Source of the DNA: an uncultured Pseudomonadota bacterium
GTDB taxonomy: Bacteria; Pseudomonadota; Alphaproteobacteria; Rs-D84
Assembly: GCA_902788485.1 (NCBI GenBank)
Contig: CADAKI010000002.1
Span: 89,205-153,204 of the forward strand
DNA: 64,000 bases
Direction: 5' to 3'
The notes beneath the pieces were generated by a model. It saw only the letters and a program-made list of their open reading frames with translations, was not told the DNA's origin and did no database searches. The translations under genes were made by a program, and so were the position numbers. Numbering within the stretch: position 1 is the stretch's first letter; each line of letters opens with the position of its first letter. Shown here in pieces: positions 34,188 to 43,700 of the stretch.

Positions 34188-34847
34188 TTATTCAGAATAT
34201 AATTTTTTAAAACCATTTTCAATTTTGTGAACATATTCTGGATCTTGATCGCGCCAATATTTTGGATCACGCATCATGCGTCGTAAATCTGCATCGGTTA
34301 AATTTTCATGTGCATCACCATTGGTGTTTATGTGTGGTTCCACCGATTGCATCATTTGATAAATGCCTTGGATTCCTGCGGCAGATTCACACAAAGATTC
34401 AAATGCATCATGTGGTAAAAATTTTTCACCAAATGTATTTATTGCATTTAATGCGTCGTTCATTTTTTCGCGTGAACCGAAAAATTTTTCTAACTTTGAC
34501 ATCTCTGTATTTTCATTTTTCATTGAAAATAAATCTGCGATGACTGGTGATAAAAATTCTTCTGCCACAGAATAAATTTGTTCTACTTGATGTTTTGTTA
34601 AACCGATATCGTGAAATTTTTGTTTAATCGATTCGTCATCGAACAAATTATTTGATGGGTAATCATTTGCATTTTGTGGCACACCAATTGCGCGATAAAA
34701 TTTTTCACGTACGGTTTTATCCGAATCATCATTTGGGATTGACACCATGTTTCCCATTTTCTTTTCTAATTCAGAATAAGATTTCATCAATGCTTCGACA
34801 TTGACGCTACCGTCTTGATTTTGAAATTTTTCCGGTATTTTTTGCAT
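34188..34847 (-). CDS. Capsid assembly scaffold protein
   Basis: 219 residues from ATG 34847, with AAGGA seven bases before. The upstream in-frame start at 34868 lies further inside the holin gene. The N-terminus PEKFQNQDGSVNVEALMKSYSELEKKMG is the signature of podovirus scaffold proteins (partly quoted). A VREKFYRAIGVPQNANDY region and an acidic helical end (DLRRMMRDPKYWRDQDPEYVHKIENGFKKLY, partly quoted) follow, matching the C-terminal capsid-binding helix. It is lost after head assembly in phages. Confidence 0.85.
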   Translation of the reverse strand: MQKIPEKFQNQDGSVNVEALMKSYSELEKKMGNMVSIPNDDSDKTVREKFYRAIGVPQNANDYPSNNLFDDESIKQKFHDIGLTKHQVEQIYSVAEEFLSPVIADLFSMKNENTEMSKLEKFFGSREKMNDALNAINTFGEKFLPHDAFESLCESAAGIQGIYQMMQSVEPHINTNGDAHENLTDADLRRMMRDPKYWRDQDPEYVHKIENGFKKLYSE

Positions 34848-35043
34848 GACTATTCCTTTTTGTTTCACCAGATTTTCTTAAAAAATAAATTCCGCCCAAC
34901 GTGAATACAGATTGCATAGTTAAAAACAAATCTGTGTCACCGACTAAATAAGAAGCTATCGCGGACAAAATCCCCATGCCCGACAAAATATATGTTCTGT
35001 GTCCGGCCAAGAATCCGCCACGGATAATTTTTTGTACCTTCAT
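34807..35043 (-). CDS. Holin-like small membrane protein
   Basis: 78 residues. Two hydrophobic stretches lie at about 17-35 (TYILSGMGILSAIASYLVG) and 38-55 (LFLTMQSVFTLGGIYFLR), followed by a basic tail RKSGETKRNSHAKNTGKISKSRR (partly quoted). Size and layout fit a phage holin that opens the inner membrane for the endolysin encoded just upstream. Its end overlaps the scaffold start by 41 bases. Confidence 0.72.
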   Translation of the reverse strand: MKVQKIIRGGFLAGHRTYILSGMGILSAIASYLVGDTDLFLTMQSVFTLGGIYFLRKSGETKRNSHAKNTGKISKSRR

Positions 35044-35061
35044 ATTTTTTGAATCCTTATA

Positions 35062-35472
35062 TCACAGATAAAAAAACAAACCATCCATTTCCAAAATATA
35101 TCCGCGTGCGCGTGACCAATCTGGATTAAATTCGTCACGGTGAAATTTTGTTGCCCCGAAACAGCAATCATCCAAATTATGTTTTAACATTTTATCAACG
35201 ACGCGCAGACACATTTGAAATGTTCGTGCATCTGGGTTGACATTTAACAAATCATGATGTGATGATTTTTTATTTAAACATTCGAACAATCCGGACTTCA
35301 TCACAAAATCCAATTCAGATTGCCCAGATTTTTGTGCGCCATTTGCAATCATCGATGCCAACGCCTCGACAACGCGTAACGATTGTGCGCATGTTTCTGC
35401 GAACACCACTCGTGCAATTTTATAAACATCTGTGTCGAAATCATTTTGATGTTTTTTTATATTTAATCGCAT
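35062..35472 (-). CDS. Endolysin, SleB-like cell wall hydrolase
   Basis: 136 residues from ATG 35472, behind AAAGGACGAGAG. DVYKIARVVFAETCAQSLRVVEALASMIANGA carries the catalytic Glu (about E26) of the Hydrolase_2/SleB family (partly quoted). CCFGATKFHRDEFNPDWSRA and GLFFYL match its C-terminal part, in which a 'GATxF' motif and an aromatic end are usual. It would cut peptidoglycan to release particles. It is the first gene of the lysis/virion operon. It follows the promoter with a double terminator. Confidence 0.82.
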   Translation of the reverse strand: MRLNIKKHQNDFDTDVYKIARVVFAETCAQSLRVVEALASMIANGAQKSGQSELDFVMKSGLFECLNKKSSHHDLLNVNPDARTFQMCLRVVDKMLKHNLDDCCFGATKFHRDEFNPDWSRARGYILEMDGLFFYL

Positions 35473-35512
35473 TGCTCTCGTCCTTTCTTTGTTATTTGTC
35501 CCACCCATGTAA

Positions 35513-35539
35513 TAAAAAAAGCGCACCCAAACAGTGCGC
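35513..35539 (-). terminator. Leader terminator 2 of the lysis/virion operon
   Basis: Minus-strand 6-bp stem GCGCAC/GTGCGC with a 7-base loop, followed by seven T. About 40 bases before the endolysin ATG. Confidence 0.8.
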
Positions 35540-35550
35540 CAAAAAAAGTA

Positions 35551-35576
35551 AAAAAAATCACACCATTGCGGTGCGT
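35551..35576 (-). terminator. Leader terminator 1 of the lysis/virion operon
   Basis: Minus-strand stem CGCACC/GGTGTG (one G-T pair) followed by GATTTTTTTT-type sequence. It begins about 25 bases after the -10 box. Confidence 0.75.
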
Positions 35577-35600
35577 ATAATTTCTGCTCTTGATGTTGCC

Positions 35601-35629
35601 ATTATAACACAAATCGAAATGCAAGTCAA
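35601..35629 (-). promoter_or_regulatory. Promoter of the lysis/virion operon (shared regulon type)
   Basis: Minus strand: TTGACT (35624-35629), exactly 17 bases, TATAAT (35601-35606). It lies between the birA stop and the tandem terminators. Same design as 8788-8816 and 47250-47278. Confidence 0.9.
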
Positions 35630-35634
35630 GTGTT

Positions 35635-36315
35635 TTATATCATAATCTCGTCGCCATATGCCAAAACATAACGTGTTCCGCATAATAAAACCAATGCGCC
35701 ATTTTCATTTATTCCAATCAGTTGTGCGGTTGCCCCACGATATTTCACGGTTGTATTCAGTCCACATGCCATTGACATCCAACGTGTGCGCACCTGGGAA
35801 AAATCTGCGACAATCCATTTATCCAGAAATTTCATCAATTTTCCCAACACATCATTTACATTTAATTTTACATAATTATCAGTTTTTGTCGTTTTATATT
35901 CTGGGACAGTTGGATTTGTTGCAATATTTATACCGATTCCGACGACGACGAACCGACCAAAATATTCGATTAAAATTCCAGAAATTTTTTTATCATCCAC
36001 CAATATATCATTTGGCCACTTTATCATCGGGGTAATTCCAAAAGAATACAATGTATCCGCCACCGCCACCGCCACCGCATACGATAATCGTGCATCGCGT
36101 TCTGGGGCGGCATAAATAAAACTGGCATATAAATTTCCGTGATGCGACACCCATTTTCGGCGGAAACGTCCGCGACCATCACTTTGTGCGGCGGCGCAAA
36201 TAACGGTGTGATCACCGGCACGATGTGACGCAATTAAATTTTGCGCCATTGTTTGGGTACTGGGGATTTTGTCAAAAGAAATAACTTTATACAGACCCAA
36301 TTTTATACACCCCAT
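35635..36315 (-). CDS. birA: Biotin-[acetyl-CoA-carboxylase] ligase
   Basis: 226 residues from ATG 36315; the frame is open further upstream. Signatures: IPSTQTMAQNL, SDGRGRFRRKWVS (the biotinyl-AMP loop), GNLYASFI, KWPNDILVDDKKISGILIE and VVVGIGINIATN. It joins biotin to carboxylase carrier proteins. There is no N-terminal repressor domain; a winged-helix-like protein is encoded just upstream and overlaps its start by 29 bases, which may be a split form of the BirA layout. Confidence 0.93.
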   Translation of the reverse strand: MGCIKLGLYKVISFDKIPSTQTMAQNLIASHRAGDHTVICAAAQSDGRGRFRRKWVSHHGNLYASFIYAAPERDARLSYAVAVAVADTLYSFGITPMIKWPNDILVDDKKISGILIEYFGRFVVVGIGINIATNPTVPEYKTTKTDNYVKLNVNDVLGKLMKFLDKWIVADFSQVRTRWMSMACGLNTTVKYRGATAQLIGINENGALVLLCGTRYVLAYGDEIMI

Positions 36316-36706
36316 TTTCCAAAATAATAAAATCGCGACCACATAATTTACGCAGGTTATAAATAGCCGTGTCAATCGTGTGTGTTGCAATCGGCATATA
36401 ATCCAACGCGCGTTTTAATTCGACGCCCGACATACCGCCACTGCGCACCAGCGCGACAATAACGCGTTCTTGCACATCAGATAACGCCGGCATTTTATCC
36501 CCAAACACAGACCGCAAAATTTTCGTGTTATCTAAATTATTTAAAATCAGTTCCTTTAATTCATCAATGCGCACCGGTCCATTTGTCGTAATATCATCCA
36601 TATTCACAACATCGATGTCCAATGTGTCGACAACAACCGCGCCCAGTTCCCGCAACACATGGCGCCACATATCATCCGACGAAAAAATTCTGATACCGTC
36701 TAACAT
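36287..36706 (-). CDS. Winged-helix-like protein upstream of birA
   Basis: 139 residues. The C-terminal half (LSDVQERVIVALVRSGGMSGVELKRALDY, partly quoted; HTIDTAIYNLRKLCG; IILENGVYKI) resembles the OmpR-type winged helix, where the HTIDxxIxxLRKK recognition helix is followed by a hairpin 'GxGYxL'. The N-terminal half is unassigned (WRHVLRELGAVVVDTLDIDVV), with a loose receiver or partner-like look. A DNA-binding role is likely. It overlaps birA and so is cotranscribed. Confidence 0.65.
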   Translation of the reverse strand: MLDGIRIFSSDDMWRHVLRELGAVVVDTLDIDVVNMDDITTNGPVRIDELKELILNNLDNTKILRSVFGDKMPALSDVQERVIVALVRSGGMSGVELKRALDYMPIATHTIDTAIYNLRKLCGRDFIILENGVYKIGSV

Positions 36707-36821
36707 ATTTTAACCATAGCAAATTTTAATCATCTGTCTATAAAATTCATATTCAAACGCGATTGATTTTTGTAAATGTGGGTGCTAAACTGGGGCTATC
36801 TGAAAACAAAAAGGATTAAAC

Positions 36822-38063
36822 ATGTATATACTTGCATTGAACTGTGGTTCATCATCATTAAAATACCAGGTTTTTGACGCCGACACCCGCGCCCCATTGG
36901 TCAGTGGTAACGTCGAAAAAATTGGTTTGCCGGATTCATTTGTGACACAAAAATATCCTGACGGTGCCAAGGTTAAAAAAGAAGTTGTAATGTCCGACCA
37001 TAACCAGGCATTAAACGTTGTCATCGGTTTATTGCGCGAGGCATCAATCGATATCGGCAAAATTGCCGGCGTTGGTCATCGTGTTGTGCTGGGCGGCGAA
37101 AAATTTGCAAATTCTGTTGAAATTACTGATGAAGTCATCAAAAAAATCGATGAATTATCAATGATTGCGCCATTACATAATCCGGCGGCATTGGTTGGCA
37201 TTATGGCTGCAAAACAGTTATTGCCCAACGCGACCCAGGTTGCGGTTTTTGATACGGCGTTTTATAACACATTGCCTGATTATGCATATCGTTATGCGGT
37301 GCCATCTGCATGGTATCGTGAATTGGGCGTGCGTCGCTATGGATTTCATGGAACATCGCACCTGTATGTATCGAAAAGGGCGGCGGCGATTTTGGGCAAA
37401 CCGGCGGATAAATGCAATTTAATCACATTGCATATTGGTTCGGGTGCGTCTGCGGCGGCAATCAGAAATGGTGTCGCGGTTGATACATCATTGGGTATGA
37501 CACCGGTTGCGGGCCTGGTTATGGGGACGCGTCCGGGCGATTTGGATGCGGGCGTTGTTCTGTATGTGATGCAACGTTTGGGGCTAACCCCGGAACAAAT
37601 GCAAAAACATTTGAACAAAGATTCCGGCCTGTTGGGCATCACCGAATGCTTTGCCGACCGTCGTGATGTCGAGGCGAATAAAGACACCAAACCCGAATGC
37701 AAATTGGCAATTGAGATGGAGGCGCACGCCGTCCGCAAATACATCGGCGCATTTTTGGCGGAATTGGGACACGTTGATGCAATCGTATTCACGGCGGGCG
37801 TTGGCGAAAACGATGATTACTTGCGCGCACAATTCTGCAAAGGGTTAGAGCCATTAGGAATTAAATTGGACCCGGAAAAAAATGCGGCGGCATTGGCACG
37901 CAAAGGCGTGGATAGTGCGATTATCAGCACAGATGACAGTCCAATAAAAATTATCATGGTTGCGACCAACGAAGAATTGGTTATTGTCGAAGATACCATC
38001 GCAATCATGAACGGGACATATAACCCCGACCATTTGAAAATGGATTATTCATTTGCAAAATAA
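36822..38063 (+). CDS. ackA: Acetate kinase
   Basis: 413 residues. NCGSSSLKYQVFD at the start, GVGHRVVLGGEKF, FDTAFYNTLPDYAYRYAVP, RRYGFHGTSHLYVS, LHIGSGASAAAIRNG, DTSLGMTPVAGLVMGTRPGDLD (partly quoted) and FTAGVGEND are all family motifs. It makes ATP and acetate from acetyl phosphate, pointing to fermentation. A promoter TTGATT-N17-TAAACT and AAGGA precede it. No pta gene is adjacent. Confidence 0.97.
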   Translation: MYILALNCGSSSLKYQVFDADTRAPLVSGNVEKIGLPDSFVTQKYPDGAKVKKEVVMSDHNQALNVVIGLLREASIDIGKIAGVGHRVVLGGEKFANSVEITDEVIKKIDELSMIAPLHNPAALVGIMAAKQLLPNATQVAVFDTAFYNTLPDYAYRYAVPSAWYRELGVRRYGFHGTSHLYVSKRAAAILGKPADKCNLITLHIGSGASAAAIRNGVAVDTSLGMTPVAGLVMGTRPGDLDAGVVLYVMQRLGLTPEQMQKHLNKDSGLLGITECFADRRDVEANKDTKPECKLAIEMEAHAVRKYIGAFLAELGHVDAIVFTAGVGENDDYLRAQFCKGLEPLGIKLDPEKNAAALARKGVDSAIISTDDSPIKIIMVATNEELVIVEDTIAIMNGTYNPDHLKMDYSFAK

Positions 38064-38089
38064 AAAATCCCCTGCGGGGGATTTTTTTT
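38062..38089 (+). terminator. Terminator after ackA
   Basis: Stem AATCCCC/GGGGATT with a short loop and a run of eight T, directly after the stop. Confidence 0.9.
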
Positions 38090-38127
38090 GCGATTATCCA
38101 AAAGATATGGCAAAATTTGTGCTTTGT

Positions 38128-38155
38128 AAAAAAATGCCCAAACGGGCATTTTTTA
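38128..38155. terminator. Bidirectional terminator before the 38153 gene end
   Basis: Stem AAATGCCC/GGGCATTT with a 4-base loop and A- and T-runs on both sides. It serves the minus-strand barrel gene and overlaps its stop. Confidence 0.85.
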
Positions 38156-38842
38156 AATCCGGAATCGCGCACCCACGCGCACGGTGTCAAAAATATATTT
38201 ACCGCTATCATCGGTTGGAACATATACACGGCGCACGCCAAAATCAAATGTTGTAATATCAGAATATTTAACGCCCAGACCCAAATTCAGGGCATAAATC
38301 ACACCGTTGTCATTGACAGAATCATTAAATTCACCGTATGCGTTGGCTATGGTTATGTCACTGGTTCCGAAACTGTATCCGATGCCAAATCCGATATATG
38401 GCGCAAATTGTTCGATTCTGAAATCGGCATATCCGTTTGCCAATACGAATACTTGATTAAAATTTATTGTTGCGATATCTGTGATTGCGTAATTGTATGT
38501 TAATTTTCCGTTTTCGCGATAATGATTGTATCCGGCCTCAATCTCGCCACGCAAATGAAACCAATGATATTGATTTCGCATGCCGTATTTATTATCAGGT
38601 GTCCAATCAATACCGATGGCGGGTGATAATTCCCATAAAAAACCACTGTCCCCATATTCAAATCCAGACATGCCGGTGTTCGATTCAGAAATTTCTATGA
38701 ACCAATCGCCGATTGTTTTGTCGCCATCAACATATATCGTTGTATCGCCAATACCCATTTTGACCGATGCATAAGATTCTAATTTTGCATTTGCCACATT
38801 TGTTATAAAAACCAAGCCCGCAATCACAATAAATTTTTTCAT
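38153..38842 (-). CDS. Outer membrane beta-barrel protein
   Basis: 229 residues. Signal peptide MKKFIVIAGLVFITNVANA. The mature part is an eight-strand-like barrel (YASVKMGIGDTTIYVDG, WFHLRGEIEAGYNHY, FAPYIGFGIGYSFG, VIYALNLGLGVKYS) ending VRVGARFRI. This matches opacity/OmpW-like surface proteins. Function unknown. GGACATG is near the start but the ribosome site is modest. Confidence 0.85.
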   Translation of the reverse strand: MKKFIVIAGLVFITNVANAKLESYASVKMGIGDTTIYVDGDKTIGDWFIEISESNTGMSGFEYGDSGFLWELSPAIGIDWTPDNKYGMRNQYHWFHLRGEIEAGYNHYRENGKLTYNYAITDIATINFNQVFVLANGYADFRIEQFAPYIGFGIGYSFGTSDITIANAYGEFNDSVNDNGVIYALNLGLGVKYSDITTFDFGVRRVYVPTDDSGKYIFDTVRVGARFRI

Positions 38843-38994
38843 GGCACATGTCCTTCTCTGTTTTTATTGGAATATTATACTATTTCACCGCATTTTTTTC
38901 AATCGTCAAATTGACAATTAATAAAAATATTTGTCTGAATATTTTGGCATTTGGGGAATTTTTATGATATAATATACATCACGAGAGAATAATT

Positions 38995-39717
38995 ATGTTT
39001 TATCTGTATTGTTGGTGTTTTGTTGCGATTGCTGTGATTGGGGCGGTTTTGTTGCCCGATGCGCACGCGGCGCCGACAATAAAAAAATTAAATTCGCAAA
39101 TAAATAACACGACATTGGACAATGCCACCATAAACAAACAGACAATGGCAAAAATGTCAACGGCAAATAAAATCGCGCCGTCTGTGTCGGCGGTTGTAAA
39201 ATCAGATGTCGCGTCAAATGCCAATGCGGTCAATGTCGTGTCAACATCGCCCGCATCAGATGGAACGCGTTTGTCGGGATTGTTTCATGGAAATATTATC
39301 AAGGGAATTGGAACAAAATTGTCCACAAATTATGCGGCAAATTCGGGCGGTCAACAACCGAATAATTCCGCCACATCTGAATTGTCGCAACGAATAAACG
39401 AATTGGAAGAAGCGTTGGATGCAAAACAAGAGGCATTAAAATCTGGCAATGGGATTTATATCGATGGAAAAACAATTGGATTGTCCCAAGAAATGGTAAA
39501 ACTGCCAGAAAAATTGCAGGAAATAAACCAAGAAATCGATGAATTACACGAAAAATTCAATGTGACAAATTTGGAACAAATCCAACAAATCATTGATAAT
39601 ATCCAAAACAATACAACAATTTATGATTCTGGGACCCAAGAATACAGAAGTGTGACAATCGTGGACAGTTTTGATGAACAAGATTTTATTGATAAACAAC
39701 AAGGAAGTGTAAAATGA
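38995..39717 (+). CDS. Secreted coiled-coil protein
   Basis: 240 residues, preceded by TTGGCA-N18-TATAAT and a GAGAGA ribosome site. A hydrophobic N-terminal segment (YLYCWCFVAIAVIGAVLLPDAHA) is a signal peptide or anchor. Asn/Thr-rich segments follow, then a heptad helix at about 130-205 (SELSQRINELEEALDAKQEAL, partly quoted; LPEKLQEINQEIDELHEKFN). It overlaps the next gene by 4 bases. Likely a surface or stalk protein; no family recognised. Confidence 0.7.
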   Translation: MFYLYCWCFVAIAVIGAVLLPDAHAAPTIKKLNSQINNTTLDNATINKQTMAKMSTANKIAPSVSAVVKSDVASNANAVNVVSTSPASDGTRLSGLFHGNIIKGIGTKLSTNYAANSGGQQPNNSATSELSQRINELEEALDAKQEALKSGNGIYIDGKTIGLSQEMVKLPEKLQEINQEIDELHEKFNVTNLEQIQQIIDNIQNNTTIYDSGTQEYRSVTIVDSFDEQDFIDKQQGSVK

Positions 39718-40292
39718 AAAATAAAAAATTATTATTTGGTGCGGCATTATCGGTGTGGATGTTAACGCCATGCGCGTTTGCAGCAGATGACAATGCGGAT
39801 GCAAAATTGACCACGCGTGGTTATGTCGATTCCGGTTTGTCTTTTGTTTATCAAAAGGCAGCGGCGGCGCAGGGCGATGTCGACAGTTTAAAAACCGTTG
39901 TTGGTGCGGCGGCCGATGGACAAAACGCGGCAACCGGTTTGGTTGGCAAAGTTGCAGGTTTAGAAACCGTTGTTGGTGCTAGCTCATCAGAGGGATTGCG
40001 GGGTGCAGTGGGAACATTACAGAATGATGTGACTGATTTGAAAACAGATGTCAGCACTTTGCAAGCCGCCAGCAAAACATATACCGGCGGTACCGGTATA
40101 ACCGTAACGGCGGGGCAGGGCAACGCCTCATCAACCATCAATTTGGATTTGCCAGCCAATCCAACGGCCGGCGCAAACTATGTTTTTCAATCAAACGGCA
40201 GTGGTGGTGGAACATGGACGGCATTGTCGGTCGAAAATAATTGGGATGCATCGGCCGAGGCCAGAATTACCGGACAACAAAATCCGGATTGA
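39714..40292 (+). CDS. Secreted coiled-coil/stalk protein
   Basis: 192 residues. Signal peptide LLFGAALSVWMLTPCAFA. Then TTRGYVDSGLSFVYQKAAAAQGDVDSLKTVVGAA and repeated 'LKTVVGAAADG / LETVVGASSSEG' units with NDVTDLKTDVSTLQAA coiled coil, and a Gly-rich end with GGTGITVTAGQGNAS. This looks like an adhesin-stalk or phage-fibre-like architecture. It is the middle of a three-gene secreted operon. Start overlaps the previous stop (ATGA). Confidence 0.7.
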   Translation: MKNKKLLFGAALSVWMLTPCAFAADDNADAKLTTRGYVDSGLSFVYQKAAAAQGDVDSLKTVVGAAADGQNAATGLVGKVAGLETVVGASSSEGLRGAVGTLQNDVTDLKTDVSTLQAASKTYTGGTGITVTAGQGNASSTINLDLPANPTAGANYVFQSNGSGGGTWTALSVENNWDASAEARITGQQNPD

Positions 40293-40317
40293 TGATATTA
40301 AATAATCGCAAAAAAAT

Positions 40318-40758
40318 ATGATGAAAAAAATCCGTGGACTTTCGGTATTTTGTATCTTGGCAATATTGCCAATGGTGGTGTATGCCGCAACGGGTGATAT
40401 TGTTGATGTTGCGGACCCTGAAAACGCCACTGATGCGGGACAATCGTCCGATGCCGTCACGGCGGACACATATCCGAAATATGCATTGGCAACCGTCGCA
40501 GAAAACGACGCCAGTTTGGCATCAACCGCATATGTCAAGGGCGCGTATAATGCGGCAATCAAGGCAGTCAATAAATTGCAAGATGTTAAACAAGATGTTT
40601 TGTCGTCTACAAATGTTAATGTTATTGAATCTGGGGGTGGCGCGATGGTAAATGATGTGTCGGCAAACAATGGCACTGTCACAATCACAAAAAGCGAAGT
40701 CACAATCCCTGTTGGTGCCACAACCAGTATCACCCGCGCAACAATTTGGTTGGAATAA
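40318..40758 (+). CDS. Small secreted protein of the stalk operon
   Basis: 146 residues. Signal peptide IRGLSVFCILAILPMVVYA. The mature part reads DAVTADTYPKYALATVAENDASLASTAYVKGAYNAAIKAVNKL (partly quoted), a segment similar in style to the other two proteins (TRGYVDSG versus STAYVKGAYN), then a Val/Thr-rich end. Function unknown. It converges with the 1233-residue protein gene, 16 bases away, without a clear terminator. Confidence 0.68.
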   Translation: MMKKIRGLSVFCILAILPMVVYAATGDIVDVADPENATDAGQSSDAVTADTYPKYALATVAENDASLASTAYVKGAYNAAIKAVNKLQDVKQDVLSSTNVNVIESGGGAMVNDVSANNGTVTITKSEVTIPVGATTSITRATIWLE

Positions 40759-40774
40759 TTTTATTTCTATTTTT

Positions 40775-43700
40775 TTATTGTGCAATGCGAGTGTTTGTTT
40801 TGAAATCGCGTTCGCCATGTAAAATACAATCGTCAAATGCAGTATATTGTTGGTTGTTCACGGTTACGTGGACCGATGTCAGTTTGTGATTTGTGGGACT
40901 GACCCCGATGTAATGCACCGGACCATTGCCGGTTCTGATATTTATTGCGGGCGACGATGGTTTGGTCGTTTTTGTATATAATACATAATCGCCAATGTGT
41001 AATATGCGTCCGCAATCCGCCAATTCGTCTGCGCCATGACCGTATCCGACGGTGGTTAATCCCGGGGCACACGCAATATGTGAACTGGTTGATCCATAAT
41101 TTACGGCGCCACCGGTTGCCCAAAACCCAACCCCTGCATCAACGCATGTTGTGTCGTTCGGGTTTGCCAAATATGTGCCTTCGGGGCAAATCAGTTGACA
41201 ATCACTTACCGATTTTTTGCCCGCATTTTTATTGTCTTCATACCCGGGTGGGCACGGTACACATACACCCAAATTCATATATGTTGCCTTGTCGCATGTG
41301 TTCACAACATCCAAACATTCTGATTCATCGGCGGCATCTTCTTTGTTTGTCGGTCCGCCATTTGAACAACGATGTCGCATACCAATATCACCCCAATTTG
41401 TGGTGGATTCGTATGCGTAATATCCGTTGCCGGCGTTTGTGCATGTTGCGTCATTTGCGTTTGCAATATATGTTCCATCATAACAATGTGTTTGGCATTC
41501 ATAAATAGTTTCTTTGCGATTTTGTACATTAAAATCGTATCCTGTGGGGCAATCTACGCATATGCCGGTATTGGTGTCCGGGTACATTGCGCCACCACAA
41601 GGTTCAACCCCATCGCATTGATATATACTGGTGGCGTTAGTTATAATTTGGTCATTTACTATGGTTGGTGCGCCATTTGGACAACGATTTCGTGTTCCGG
41701 TTGTTCCAAAATTTGTATAGTTTTCAGCCGCATAATATCCATTACCCACAGGTGTGCAAATAATAAACGATGTTCCATTATCATCGCCGGCTACAAAATC
41801 ATTTAGCCCAGAATTTCCATAAAATTCGTTTGTTACGCGATTAAACATACCCAATGCACCGTCTGATTCGCGACGGACAGGTATCAAATCTAAAACTAAT
41901 ATTTCATTTGCATACATTTGTAAAGAATATATGCGCCCAGAAAATAATTTATCACCCCAGTTATTGACGACGACCTTGTCACCGGTATTGGTTGCACCAC
42001 CGTTTGTGAACAATTTGAACGAATTACCTTCTGCATTTATGGCCGCTTTGTCTAAACTTATTTGTGCTGCTGCAACACCATCTACTTTAATTTCTGACGT
42101 TGCATTATTGGTCCCCATTGATACATCATAATCAATTGTGTATTGCTGATTTGCAATAAACACCCCTGTGCCATCACCCGGTAATATGGATTTTAGTCCT
42201 TTGCCGGGTGATTGAATCCATAAACCAAAGTTTCCGCCCTTAAAGTTTGCACTAAATCCGCCCGGACCATACAGGTTTCCAAAAAAATTACCTGAATCAC
42301 CGCCAGTGCTTAATGTTGTTGGTGTTTCAACAACCGCGGTACCGTGAACATGTGTTCCCTTGATTTCGTATTTGGTATCAATAAATTGTTTTGTTCCATC
42401 ACTTTGCAAATATAAAATCGGTGTATATATTTCCGCATATTCGCCCGCCGGGCAATAATGCTGGCATTGGGTAATAGAATTTTTCCCGTCTGTTTTGTTG
42501 TCACGATATCCCTCCGGACAATCTTGGCATTGACCAAATGCAGAATCAAAATATGTTGCCTGAACACACGATGTCTGGCATTGTGATAAATCGGTTGCCG
42601 TTTGAATTCCGGTTAATTGTCCGTCTGGACAACTGTTGCGTGTGCCGGTGTCGCCATAGTTTACATAAGATGCCGCAACATAAAATCCATCACCAACATT
42701 GGTGCATATTGTGTCCTGTGCATTTTTAATGTATGTTCCTGCGACGCAGTGTATTTGACAATCGTTGGGTGATTTTTTCCCAGACAATGTGTGCGCATTG
42801 TATCCCATCGGACACGGTATACACATATCTGTTGCTGAATCGTAATATGTTGCGCCACTACATAAATCAATACACTGTGATATGTCTGATGCGTTCAATA
42901 CACCAGTCATTTGTCCATCAGGACATTGTTTCCGCAATGATATTGCACCGTATTCTACGGTTGATTCTGGTGCATAAAAACCATCTTCCACATTAACACA
43001 CGCGGCGGCCTTTGGTGTCGACAAATATGTTCCCGCGTCACAATGAATTTTACATTTGTTCATTGATGTTTTGTTGTCTGTTTTGTCGTAATCATATCCC
43101 GTCGGACATGATACACAAGTATTGGTTGATGCATCACGATATGTCGCATTACGACAATATACAACACATTGCGACTCGCTTGATGCGGTGGTTGTGTTGT
43201 TTACCGTTGGCATATCATCTGGACATATTGTGTGCGAACTGGTTGAACCATAACTTACCACACCACCGAGCGCATAATATCCAACGCCCGCATTGGTGCA
43301 TGCGGTATCGCCGGACTTTGCCAAATATGTTCCCGCGTTACAAAGAATTTTACAACTGGTAATTGATTCCTTGGTGTCTTCTGTATCGTAATTATATCCG
43401 GTCGGACATGGGACACAAACTTCTTTTGTTGAATCCCAATATTCTGCCCCCGTACACGGATTGATGGGTTCGCAAGAAACACGGCCGTTCCAAGAACTTT
43501 TTGGTGTGTCGCCTTCGTATCCTGTTATATATTTTTTTGTCCGCGTCGGACATGTTGTTCTTAAACCACTGGTATCAAATGTTTGATTCCACATAGTGGC
43601 ATTTTTTGGACTGCCGGCTTTTATTAACCCTGTAAATGTTGATGGTGGAATATACATATCTTTCAATCCGGTTGTTCCATACAGTGTGTACATAAATTCA

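Noticed and set aside
7784-35526. A normal integrated prophage
   Set aside because: The phage genes are not contiguous, have essential host genes between them, and no integrase, replication module or attachment sites bracket them.
41200-43500. Tandem DNA repeats as an independent element
   Set aside because: They are explained by the repeated Cys-rich protein modules of the 1233-residue gene.
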